A stretch of DNA of 10,219 nt from an uncultured bacterium (GTDB taxonomy: Bacteria > Bacillota > Clostridia > Lachnospirales > Lachnospiraceae). Location of the stretch: positions 1 to 10,219 of the forward strand of contig CAMBUC010000054.1 in assembly GCA_945871045.1 (NCBI GenBank), written 5' to 3'. The notes below the pieces were generated by a model. It worked only from the letters and a program-made list of their open reading frames with translations, searched no databases and was not told the DNA's origin. Position numbers and translations under genes: made by a program. Shown here in pieces: positions 1-6,651 of this stretch (the stretch's first letter is position 1; the number at the start of each line of letters is the position of its first letter).

Positions 1-1
1 G

Positions 2-1780
2 GATTTTCTGGCAAACATGAGCCATGAGATCCGTACACCGATGAATGCTGTGATCGGTATGGCGGAACTGGCGCTGCGGGAGGATCTTCCGGAAGACGCC
101 AAAAACTATATCAGGCAGATCAAATCCTCCGGTCATACGCTGCTTACGATCATCAATGACATTTTGGATTTTTCAAAGATAGAATCCGGAAAATTGGACA
201 TCATTGAAGCCGAGTACGAACCCCTTGCGATCCTGCACAATGTGGTCACTATGATCCGCACGTGGATCGGTGAAAAAAATGTTCAGTTGCTTACGGATAT
301 CGATCAGAATCTGCCCAGCAAATTGTACGGAGACAGCATTCGTTTTCAACAGGTATTGATCAATCTGTTAAGTAACGCCGTAAAGTTCACGCAAAAGGGA
401 ATGGTACGATTAACGGTCTCTGTCCGTGAGGGGAAAAACGGTTCTGTCATTCTTCATGGGGAGGTTTCTGACACGGGAAGAGGTATCAAGTCCGAGGATT
501 TGGAAAAGATCTTTGATGCCTTTCAACAGGTGGACAGTAAACGGAACCGTGATATTGAAGGAAGCGGACTTGGCCTGTCTGTGACAAAGAAATTGTTGGA
601 ATTGATGGGCGGTTTTATTGCTGTGGAGAGCGTCTATGGCGTCGGAAGTACCTTTCTGTTTGAACTTCCCCAAAAAGTGATCGATGGGACTCCGGCAGAT
701 GTGTCAAAACTGGATGAGACGATAGAAAAGATAGAAGCAGACATGGAGCGCTTCACTTTTGTTGCACCGGATGCCAACATCCTTGTGGTAGATGATAATG
801 GAGTGAACCTGACGGTTACAAAGGGACTGTTGGAACCGCTGAACATGCAGGTGGATACCGCCATCAGCGGAAAGGAAGCCATTGAAATGGTGCAGCAGAA
901 AATGTATGACATCATTTTTATGGATCATATGATGCCGGAAATGGATGGTGTGGAGACGGCCCATGAGATCCGTCAACGCTTTCCCGAGTATTCAGATCTT
1001 CCCATCATTGCATTGTCAGCCAATGCAGTGGGCGATGCACAAAAGATGTTTCGGGAGGAAGGACTCAATGATTTTGTGCCAAAGCCCATGGAACTGGCCG
1101 TTCTTGTGAATGCGGTGCGCAAATGGCTTCCCAAAGAAAAAATACAGATGCGCTATGGAGAACTCCTGGATCAGAAGTTCCAGACGGATCTTCCACAGAT
1201 CGGAGATCTTGATATACCGACAGCCTATGCAAAACTTGGCAGCGAGAAATTGTTCTGGAGTGTATTGAAGGAATACTATCGTGTGATCGGCAAGAAAAGC
1301 GACCTTATCCAAAGGCTTTGTGATGAGGGGGAGATTCAGGCATATACAGTGGAAGTACACGCCCTGAAAAGTGCATCCCGGCAGATTGGCGCGATGGATC
1401 TTGCTGATCTGGCAGAACAGTTAGAGGCTGCGGGAAACAGAGGGGATGTTCCCTTTATCCTTAAAAAGACAGAGGAACTTTTGGAGAAGTACCGTTCCTA
1501 TACAGAACTCCTTGCTCCCTGGTGTGAGCCTCGGGAAAAGAGGGAAGTTTCAGATAAAATAATTTCCTTTGAACAATTGCAGCAGTCCTTTGATGAAATG
1601 CAACGTGCTGTGGAAGATCTGGATATGGATACGTTGGAAGCAGCACTGGAGTGGCTTGGAAGTTACCTGCTTTGCGGCAGTGATAAGGATTATTATGAGC
1701 GTATCAAAGATGCGGCAGCGGATTTTGATGTGGAAACCTGTGAGAAGCTGATCAAAGAATGGGAGGCAAAGGAAGGATAG
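2..1780 (+). CDS. Hybrid sensor histidine kinase with REC and HPt domains (5' truncated by window edge)
   Basis: This is the C-terminal part of a multi-step phosphorelay kinase; the reading frame is open to the window edge, so the input domain and true start lie upstream. Residues are numbered from the Met at base 17. The H-box MSHEIRTP carries the phosphoacceptor His3. The HATPase domain shows the N-box LINLLSNAVKF (Asn120), DTGRGI and GSGLGLSV. A receiver domain follows with acidic pair D259/D260, phosphoacceptor D303 (FMDHMMPEMDG) and Lys356. An HPt domain has His448 in VHALKSASRQ. About 90 further residues after HPt form an acidic helical tail with no assigned role. By family knowledge, phosphate passes His to Asp to His and then to an unseen response regulator. 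All catalytic residues of the visible part are present, so it looks functional. lspA begins 3 bases after the stop. Confidence 0.95.
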   Translation, partial: DFLANMSHEIRTPMNAVIGMAELALREDLPEDAKNYIRQIKSSGHTLLTIINDILDFSKIESGKLDIIEAEYEPLAILHNVVTMIRTWIGEKNVQLLTDIDQNLPSKLYGDSIRFQQVLINLLSNAVKFTQKGMVRLTVSVREGKNGSVILHGEVSDTGRGIKSEDLEKIFDAFQQVDSKRNRDIEGSGLGLSVTKKLLELMGGFIAVESVYGVGSTFLFELPQKVIDGTPADVSKLDETIEKIEADMERFTFVAPDANILVVDDNGVNLTVTKGLLEPLNMQVDTAISGKEAIEMVQQKMYDIIFMDHMMPEMDGVETAHEIRQRFPEYSDLPIIALSANAVGDAQKMFREEGLNDFVPKPMELAVLVNAVRKWLPKEKIQMRYGELLDQKFQTDLPQIGDLDIPTAYAKLGSEKLFWSVLKEYYRVIGKKSDLIQRLCDEGEIQAYTVEVHALKSASRQIGAMDLADLAEQLEAAGNRGDVPFILKKTEELLEKYRSYTELLAPWCEPREKREVSDKIISFEQLQQSFDEMQRAVEDLDMDTLEAALEWLGSYLLCGSDKDYYERIKDAAADFDVETCEKLIKEWEAKEG

Positions 1781-1783
1781 GAC

Positions 1784-2263
1784 ATGCTGGGATGGATTAC
1801 AACACCTCTTGCGATCATAGCAGGAGACGGAGCAGCAAAGCGGTGGGCAGAAACGAACTTATCCGATGGAAAAACAAAAACAGTATGTGGCGGGCGGATC
1901 CGTCTGCAGTTGTTTCATAATGACGGTGTCGTGTTAGGGGCGTTGAAAAAAGAACCAAAACTGATCCTTGTGATCAATGGCCTGCTTTTGGGCGCAGCCT
2001 TTGGGGAGTATCTGCGATTGATCCGGGAAAAGAAAGATCCAGCCGCAAAAGTGGGGCTGGCACTGTTGATGGGCGGAGGAGCCAGCAATCTGATGGATCG
2101 CCTGAAACGGGGATATGTGACCGATTATTTTTCTTTTGAAACAGGAGAGAAACTGAAAAAACTCCGAAACATCGTGTTTAACGTTTCCGATTTCTGTGTC
2201 TTCGCCGGGCTTTTCTGTTATCTGCTGGGAAAGACGGAACATTCCTCAAAGGAAGAAGGATGA
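1784..2263 (+). CDS. lspA: Lipoprotein signal peptidase (signal peptidase II)
   Basis: This is a membrane aspartyl protease that removes signal peptides from lipid-modified prolipoproteins. The 159 residues are typical of the family. Diagnostic C-terminal motifs are clear: GGGASNLMDRLKRGYVTDYF, with the NxxDR box at 102-106 and one catalytic Asp (D114), then FNVSD with the second catalytic Asp (D136). The N-terminal box is divergent: DGAAK at 15-19 replaces the usual DxxTK, and HNDGVVLG at 45-52 replaces the usual NxGaaFg. Hydrophobic segments near 4-14, 60-76, 90-98 and 137-149 fit a four-helix topology. The start is placed 3 bases after the kinase stop, with the purine-rich GGAGG/AAGGAAGG stretch in the kinase tail as ribosome site, so translation is probably coupled. 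The function call is firm at motif level; the divergent N-terminal motif lowers certainty slightly. Confidence 0.85.
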   Translation: MLGWITTPLAIIAGDGAAKRWAETNLSDGKTKTVCGGRIRLQLFHNDGVVLGALKKEPKLILVINGLLLGAAFGEYLRLIREKKDPAAKVGLALLMGGGASNLMDRLKRGYVTDYFSFETGEKLKKLRNIVFNVSDFCVFAGLFCYLLGKTEHSSKEEG

Positions 2264-2336
2264 GAAACGTATGTTTGTATCTTATCTGCGAAAGCAGGGA
2301 ACGGATATGCATGTTTCAGCAGAAAGCCGGCGCTGG

Positions 2337-2840
2337 TCAGGAAACGTCAAACTCGATGCCGTGGCTGCTTAAAAAGCGGGCTGCCAAAGTATCCCAGGCC
2401 TGGTCAAAGGAACGGTCCAAGGTAAAGGTACGGTAGGAAACTCCTGTAGTCAGGGTCATCTGACCGTCACGGAAGGTCAGATTCAGGAAAATGCCGCTGA
2501 TCTCCTCGGGAGAAAACCCACAGTCGGTAGACAAAATGGTTTTTTTGGCATTTTCCGGTGAAAGAAGAAAGACAAATTTCATAAACAAAGGCGTATGTTT
2601 TCCGCGGATCAGTTCAAAACAGACCGGGCGGAAATAGGAGAAAGGGAGGTATTCACTGCCGTCTGTGGTGTATACTTCCAGTTCTTCGGCGTCGAAAAAG
2701 TCGCGATTGATATGACCATCCACATGATAGGAGATGGCACCGTGGATGGTGGCTTCGGACATGAGAAAATGGTCAAAAAGTTCGGTTCTTAACAGCCGGT
2801 TCATAAATTGTTTCTGGTCTTTGATATAGAATGCTTTCAT
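2337..2840 (-). CDS. DUF5721-like conserved hypothetical protein
   Basis: The 167-residue soluble protein has no signal peptide or membrane segment. I recognise the opening pattern (basic start, KDQKQFMNRLL, FDHFLMSEATI, then HVDGHINRDFF) as like the DUF5721 family found in Lachnospiraceae; its function is unknown. The body is rich in alternating beta-type segments (FKFVFLLSP-like and GQMTLTTGVSYRTFTL), and no catalytic motif stands out. The start ATG has a GGAGTG ribosome site seven bases upstream. It stands alone, convergent with lspA (73 bases between stops) and divergent from degV. No clear terminator is visible between it and lspA. The call rests on remembered family appearance and needs a profile search; that it is a real gene is well supported by a long open frame with RBS and a plausible -10. 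Confidence 0.75.
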   Translation of the reverse strand: MKAFYIKDQKQFMNRLLRTELFDHFLMSEATIHGAISYHVDGHINRDFFDAEELEVYTTDGSEYLPFSYFRPVCFELIRGKHTPLFMKFVFLLSPENAKKTILSTDCGFSPEEISGIFLNLTFRDGQMTLTTGVSYRTFTLDRSFDQAWDTLAARFLSSHGIEFDVS

Positions 2841-2868
2841 TCGATCACTCCGTATAGTTTTTTCTTTG

Positions 2869-2874
2869 AGTATA
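2869..2874 (-). promoter_or_regulatory. Possible -10 box for the DUF5721-like gene
   Basis: On the minus strand the hexamer TATACT lies about 28 bases upstream of the start codon in an AT-rich stretch. No convincing -35 hexamer sits at 16-18 bases spacing, so only the -10 is proposed. Confidence 0.3.
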
Positions 2875-2977
2875 TCATATTTTTACCTTACAATCTATCC
2901 TCCCAACTCATTTCTGGGTGATGGTTTCCTGAGAAAATGAAATTTTTATAAATTCATGAAAAAAACCTTTTCAAATG

Positions 2978-3019
2978 AGTAGAATTATGCTACTGTTTAT
3001 GTAGTATTTAAAACTACAT
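2978..3019. promoter_or_regulatory. Two adjacent inverted repeats upstream of degV (candidate operator)
   Basis: Two inverted repeats sit side by side. The first has arms AGTAG (2978-2982) and CTACT (2990-2994). The second has 7-bp arms ATGTAGT (2999-3005) and ACTACAT (3013-3019). Both have 7-base AT-rich spacers and share the TAG/CTA core. The spacing and similarity suggest a regulator binding two sites, or one site plus the promoter core, just before the degV ribosome site. Which regulator is unknown. DegV proteins bind fatty acids, so a lipid-responsive repressor is one possibility, but the sequence is not a clear match to a known operator. Confidence 0.4.
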
Positions 3020-3032
3020 GATGGAGGCAGAC

Positions 3033-3890
3033 ATGCGTTATAAGATCGTAATCGATAGTTGTGGGGAACTGACAGATAGTTTAAAAAATGATCCGCATTT
3101 TGCGAGTGTGGCATTGGAATTGGACGTGGATGAATATCATTTTGTAGATGATGAGACTTTCGATCAGAAGGATTTTCTGGCGAAGGTGAAGGCGAGTCCC
3201 AATTGCCCGAAATCTTCCTGTCCACCCCCGGCCAGATTTATGGATGCCTTTGGTGAGGATACGGAGCATGTATATATGGTGACACTTTCTTCCCAGTTGT
3301 CCGGTTCTTATAACAGCGCCATGCTGGCAAAAGAACTCTATGAAGAGCAGCAGGAGCAGAAGACTGATGGCGTGAAAACGAAGATCTATGTGTTTGACTC
3401 AAAATCAGCATCTGTCGGAGAAACGCTGATCGGCATGAAGGTACAGGAACTGGAAGAGGCCGGGCTGTCTTTTGAGCAGGTGGTCGAGCAGACGGAAGCA
3501 TACATCGAAGAGATGCACACGTTTTTCGTTTTGGAGAGTCTGGAGACCCTTAGAAAAAATGGCCGTTTAAGCAATATCAAAGCAGCGCTTGCAACTGCAC
3601 TGAACATCAAACCGGTGATGGGTTCCACCAATATCGGTTCGATCCAGCAGCTTGGACAGGCACGCGGCATGAATAAGGCGTTGGAGAGCATGGTGGAAAA
3701 GATGATGCAGGTTACGAAAAACTGCGAAGAGAAAGTGCTTGCCATCTCCCATTGCAACTGTTTCGAACGTGCGATGCGTGTGCGGGAACGGATTGAAAAA
3801 TTAGCCCATTTTAAGAAGATCGTTATCGTCGATACGGCAGGTGTCAGTTCCATGTATGCCAATGATGGCGGAGTGATCCTGGTCGTATAG
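3033..3890 (+). CDS. DegV family (FakB-like) fatty-acid-binding protein
   Basis: DegV-fold proteins bind a single fatty acid; the FakB members present it to the kinase FakA for phosphorylation, feeding exogenous fatty acids into phospholipids. This is known for the family, and whether this copy acts with FakA is inference. The 285 residues match the family length. The N-terminal strand KIVIDSCGEL replaces the common IxTDSxxDL. The ligand-pocket motif TLSSQLSGSYNSA has SSQLSG at 86-91. A second conserved stretch, LETLRKNGRLS, follows, and the C-terminus ends SMYANDGGVILVV. The start at 3033 is preferred over in-frame ATGs at 3018 and 3021 because ATGGAGG lies five bases before it and would be inside the longer protein. 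It is a monocistronic unit bounded by the inverted-repeat region upstream and a strong terminator downstream. Confidence 0.88.
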   Translation: MRYKIVIDSCGELTDSLKNDPHFASVALELDVDEYHFVDDETFDQKDFLAKVKASPNCPKSSCPPPARFMDAFGEDTEHVYMVTLSSQLSGSYNSAMLAKELYEEQQEQKTDGVKTKIYVFDSKSASVGETLIGMKVQELEEAGLSFEQVVEQTEAYIEEMHTFFVLESLETLRKNGRLSNIKAALATALNIKPVMGSTNIGSIQQLGQARGMNKALESMVEKMMQVTKNCEEKVLAISHCNCFERAMRVRERIEKLAHFKKIVIVDTAGVSSMYANDGGVILVV

Positions 3891-3920
3891 TCGATTTATA
3901 AAATTCATATCATTGCGGCA

Positions 3921-3950
3921 AAAAGCAAGGCTTCCTACCTTGCTTTTTCT
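3921..3950 (+). terminator. Rho-independent terminator of degV
   Basis: A 10-bp perfect stem AAAAGCAAGG / CCTTGCTTTT with a 7-base loop is followed by T-rich sequence. It begins 30 bases after the degV stop. The A-run on the left arm would also allow termination of minus-strand transcription. Confidence 0.9.
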
Positions 3951-3968
3951 TTATGAAAAAACTATAAT
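3940..3968 (+). promoter_or_regulatory. Candidate promoter of the folate-proline operon
   Basis: A consensus -10 TATAAT (3963-3968) lies 17 bases after TTGCTT (3940-3945). The -35 box is inside the right arm of the degV terminator. Initiation near 3975 would give a leader of about 65 bases before the fusion gene. The -35 is a weak match, the -10 is exact. Confidence 0.55.
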
Positions 3969-3986
3969 AAAGCATTAAGAAAAATG

Positions 3987-4013
3987 GTAACTGTGAACAT
4001 TCAGCACAGTTAC
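3987..4013 (+). other. Perfect stem-loop in the operon leader
   Basis: Arms GTAACTGTG and CACAGTTAC form a perfect 9-bp stem with a 9-base loop between the candidate promoter and the start codon at 4040. No T-run follows, so it is not a simple terminator. It could be an RNA-stabilising hairpin or a protein-binding inverted repeat in DNA. Confidence 0.5.
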
Positions 4014-4039
4014 GAGACAGGCAAAGGAAGAAGAGGAAT

Positions 4040-5881
4040 ATGACATCGGAAAACGTGAAAGGACTGCTCCGGAAACAGAAAAAAACAGAGAGAGACGCAT
4101 TGCCTCTCAATGAGCGAAAAAAATATTCCCATGAGATCTGTGAGGCATTAGGAAAATTGACGCTGCTTACGGAGGCAAAGGCGGTCTACTGCTATGCACC
4201 CATCGGCAGTGAAGTGGATCTGTGGGAATTAACGGAACAGTTGTGGGCGATGGGAAAACAGGTAGCATTTCCCAGAGTATGCAAAGATCAAACAGACACG
4301 ATGGAATTTTTTGAGGTCAGCAGCCGCCGGGAACTGGTGGAAGGCACCTTTCATGTGCCGGAGCCTTTGTCGGATGGACGAAAACCGGTAGATTGGAAAG
4401 GGGCGCTGGTCCTTGTTCCGGGTGTGGTGTTTGATCCATCCGGCAGACGCTGTGGTTACGGAAAGGGCTATTACGATAAATATTTTGCCGCCCATCCGGA
4501 ACTGGTCCGCATCGGTATTTCTTATGAAACCCAGTTGTCAGAGAATCTGGCGGCTTGCTGGGAAGAGACGGATGTGCCTCTGGATTATGTGCTGACAGAA
4601 AAGGCTTTGTATTGTAGGGCAGATCAGATGTCCTATGAAGAATTGGTGGATCAGATCGGTTGCTGCAGGCGTTTTGGACGGGCACCGGGGGTGGAATGTT
4701 CCCGGGCAGTTATGGAGCGTTTTCAGATGCCGCAGGAAACCATGCGGTTTGTTCATATTGCCGGAACCAACGGGAAAGGTTCTGTGGCGGCATTTCTCCG
4801 GGAAATCTGTGAGCGATCGGGAATCCGGGCCGGTGTGTTTACCTCTCCCCATTTGGAGGAGTTCACAGAGCGGATCCGTATCGGACACCAACAGATCCCG
4901 AGGGAGTGTGTTGAGCGGCTGTGCAGGCTTGTAATGAAAGAAAATCATCAGTTAATGGTTTCTAAAGGGATGAACCTGACTATGTTTGATTACTGTCTGG
5001 CGATTGGTTTATTATATTTTAAGGAGCAGCAGACAGATCTTGTCATTTTAGAGACCGGGATGGGTGGGACACTTGATTCCACAAATATCATTCCGGCACC
5101 GCTTGTTTCAGTGATCACCGGCATTGGCCTTGAACATACGGAATACCTAGGAGACACAATCGCTGCCATCGCAGGGGAAAAGGCAGGGATATTAAAGCCC
5201 GGTTCTCATGCAGTGCTCATGGATCAGGATCGGGAAGGGCTGGATGTTCTGATCAAAACCTGTGAGGAAAAACAGATTCCTTATGTCGTAAGCGGACAGT
5301 TGGATGCAGCAGGTGTTTATAAAAATGCGCGTTATGAGATGGGCATGCTGGGTGCATACCAAAGGAAGAACGCGGCAGCAGCCATCGAAGCAGCGAATCT
5401 TTTGGCAGACAACGGGTTTTCGGAGATTACCGGTGAGACCATTGGCGCAGGAATCCGGCATGCCCGTTGGGAAGGGCGCATGGAACTTGTCAGTGAGCGG
5501 CCATGGGTATTGCTGGACGGCGCGCACAATGTGCATGGAGTGACGGCGCTTGTGCAGAGCCTGAAGGAACTTTCCGGCAACAACTTCTATACATTTTTTA
5601 TGGGTGTCATGGCGGATAAGGATTATGAAACTATGCTGGATCTCATTTTGCCTCTGGCAAAACAGATCTATACGTTGGCACCGGATAGCGGTCGGGCTCT
5701 GTCCGCAGATAAATTGTGTGCGATCATTCAAAGAAAGGGCGGCAGCGCTGCTGTATGCGCAGATACCGATGCATTTTTGAAATGTCTGCATGCACAGGAT
5801 TCCGGTGAGCGGTGCGTGGTGTTTGGCTCGCTTTATCTGATCGGTGAAATACGAAAGCAGTTGGAAAGGGGAATGTTATGA
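4040..5881 (+). CDS. Fused 5-formyltetrahydrofolate cyclo-ligase / folylpolyglutamate synthase
   Basis: One 613-residue frame encodes two folate enzymes. Residues 1-196 are 5-FTHF cyclo-ligase, which uses ATP to convert 5-formyl-THF to 5,10-methenyl-THF. Visible motifs are the basic N-terminus LRKQKKTERD, YAPIGSEVD, and GRRCGYGKGYYD at 135-146. Residues 197-613 (417 residues, normal length) are FolC, the Mur-ligase-type enzyme adding glutamates to folate. It shows P-loop GTNGKGS at 242-248, SPHLEEFTERIRI, ETGMGGTLDSTN, GLEHTEYLGDT, AGILKPG and DGAHN at 493-497. Both parts keep their signature residues. The join has essentially no linker: the ligase ends ...TEKALYCRADQ and Met197 begins a normal FolC. 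An AGGG eight bases before that Met could permit separate FolC translation. The ribosome site for the whole protein is AGAGGA just before 4040. The FolC end overlaps proB by ATGA. Whether FolC also has dihydrofolate synthase activity cannot be told from sequence. Confidence 0.93.
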   Translation: MTSENVKGLLRKQKKTERDALPLNERKKYSHEICEALGKLTLLTEAKAVYCYAPIGSEVDLWELTEQLWAMGKQVAFPRVCKDQTDTMEFFEVSSRRELVEGTFHVPEPLSDGRKPVDWKGALVLVPGVVFDPSGRRCGYGKGYYDKYFAAHPELVRIGISYETQLSENLAACWEETDVPLDYVLTEKALYCRADQMSYEELVDQIGCCRRFGRAPGVECSRAVMERFQMPQETMRFVHIAGTNGKGSVAAFLREICERSGIRAGVFTSPHLEEFTERIRIGHQQIPRECVERLCRLVMKENHQLMVSKGMNLTMFDYCLAIGLLYFKEQQTDLVILETGMGGTLDSTNIIPAPLVSVITGIGLEHTEYLGDTIAAIAGEKAGILKPGSHAVLMDQDREGLDVLIKTCEEKQIPYVVSGQLDAAGVYKNARYEMGMLGAYQRKNAAAAIEAANLLADNGFSEITGETIGAGIRHARWEGRMELVSERPWVLLDGAHNVHGVTALVQSLKELSGNNFYTFFMGVMADKDYETMLDLILPLAKQIYTLAPDSGRALSADKLCAIIQRKGGSAAVCADTDAFLKCLHAQDSGERCVVFGSLYLIGEIRKQLERGML

Positions 5882-6651
5882 GAATTACAGTAAAGGTAGG
5901 TACATCGACGCTGGCTTATCCTACCGGGCGGCTGAATATCCGTCATGTAGAGGAATTGGTAAAGGTGCTCAGCGACCTGAAAAATGCGGGGCATGAGATC
6001 GTTCTGGTATCCTCCGGGGCCATAGGAATGGGTGTCGGAAAACTGCCGCTTAGCGAGCGGCCTACCGATATGCCTACCAAACAGGCGGCAGCGGCCGTGG
6101 GACAGTGTGAATTAATGTATACCTATGACCGTCTCTTTACAGAATATAACCATGTGGTAGCCCAGATCCTGATCACAGGAGCAGACTTCGATCACGCAGA
6201 CCGCAAGCAAAATCTGGAAAATACAATGTTCCGTCTGCTGGAACTGGGAGTGATCCCGATTATCAATGAAAATGATACGATCGCCACAGAGGAAATTTCT
6301 GTTGGTGACAATGATACATTAGGTGCCATCGTTGCCACCTGTGTGAAATCGGATCTGCTGGTGATCCTGTCTGATATTGACGGCCTGTATACAGCAGATC
6401 CCAGAAAAGATCACAATGCCCGGTTTATTTCTGTGGTTGAGACGATCACGCCGGAGATTGAGGCATTGGCGGGAGGCAGCGGAAGTTCCCTTGGAACCGG
6501 CGGAATGGCTACCAAACTGCGGGCAGCACATATTGCGACAGAGGCAGGAACGGATATGGTCATCGCAAATGGCGCACGTCCGGAAATCCTTTATGATATC
6601 GTAGACGGAAAACGTGTCGGAACGAGATTTATCGGGGAGGGAAGAGCATGA
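5878..6651 (+). CDS. proB: Glutamate 5-kinase, short form without PUA domain
   Basis: This cytoplasmic enzyme phosphorylates L-glutamate to gamma-glutamyl phosphate, the first step of proline synthesis. The 257 residues cover only the amino-acid-kinase domain; the C-terminal PUA domain of the roughly 370-residue E. coli type is absent, as in other short ProBs. Motifs in order: KVGTSTL at 6-12, SSGAIGMG from 45, NENDT from 130, GDNDTLGA from 143, SDIDGLYTADPR, and GTGGMATKLRAA. The start overlaps the upstream stop (ATGA) with AAGGGGAATGTT as ribosome site, and its own stop overlaps proA, so translation of all three genes is probably coupled. ProB is normally feedback inhibited by proline; residues for this are in the kinase domain, but I cannot confirm them here. 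Confidence 0.96.
   Translation: MRITVKVGTSTLAYPTGRLNIRHVEELVKVLSDLKNAGHEIVLVSSGAIGMGVGKLPLSERPTDMPTKQAAAAVGQCELMYTYDRLFTEYNHVVAQILITGADFDHADRKQNLENTMFRLLELGVIPIINENDTIATEEISVGDNDTLGAIVATCVKSDLLVILSDIDGLYTADPRKDHNARFISVVETITPEIEALAGGSGSSLGTGGMATKLRAAHIATEAGTDMVIANGARPEILYDIVDGKRVGTRFIGEGRA

Noticed and set aside
2271..2370. 33-codon plus-strand frame between lspA and the minus-strand gene, starting MFVSYLRKQG
   Set aside because: It runs antisense into the 3' end of the convergent gene, has poor RBS spacing and shows no recognisable motif.
3018..3032. Earlier ATGs as the degV start
   Set aside because: They overlap the inverted-repeat arm and would place the good ribosome site inside the coding sequence.
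3386..3862. 158-codon minus-strand frame inside degV
   Set aside because: It is antisense to a well-supported gene and has a Ser/Cys-rich composition typical of shadow frames.
3975..4039. A tetrahydrofolate riboswitch in the folate gene leader
   Set aside because: The leader is too short and shows only a simple 9-bp hairpin; I do not see the conserved THF-aptamer core.
5192..5791. 199-codon minus-strand frame inside folC
   Set aside because: Antisense to conserved FolC motifs, rich in His, Cys and Gln, with no RBS.
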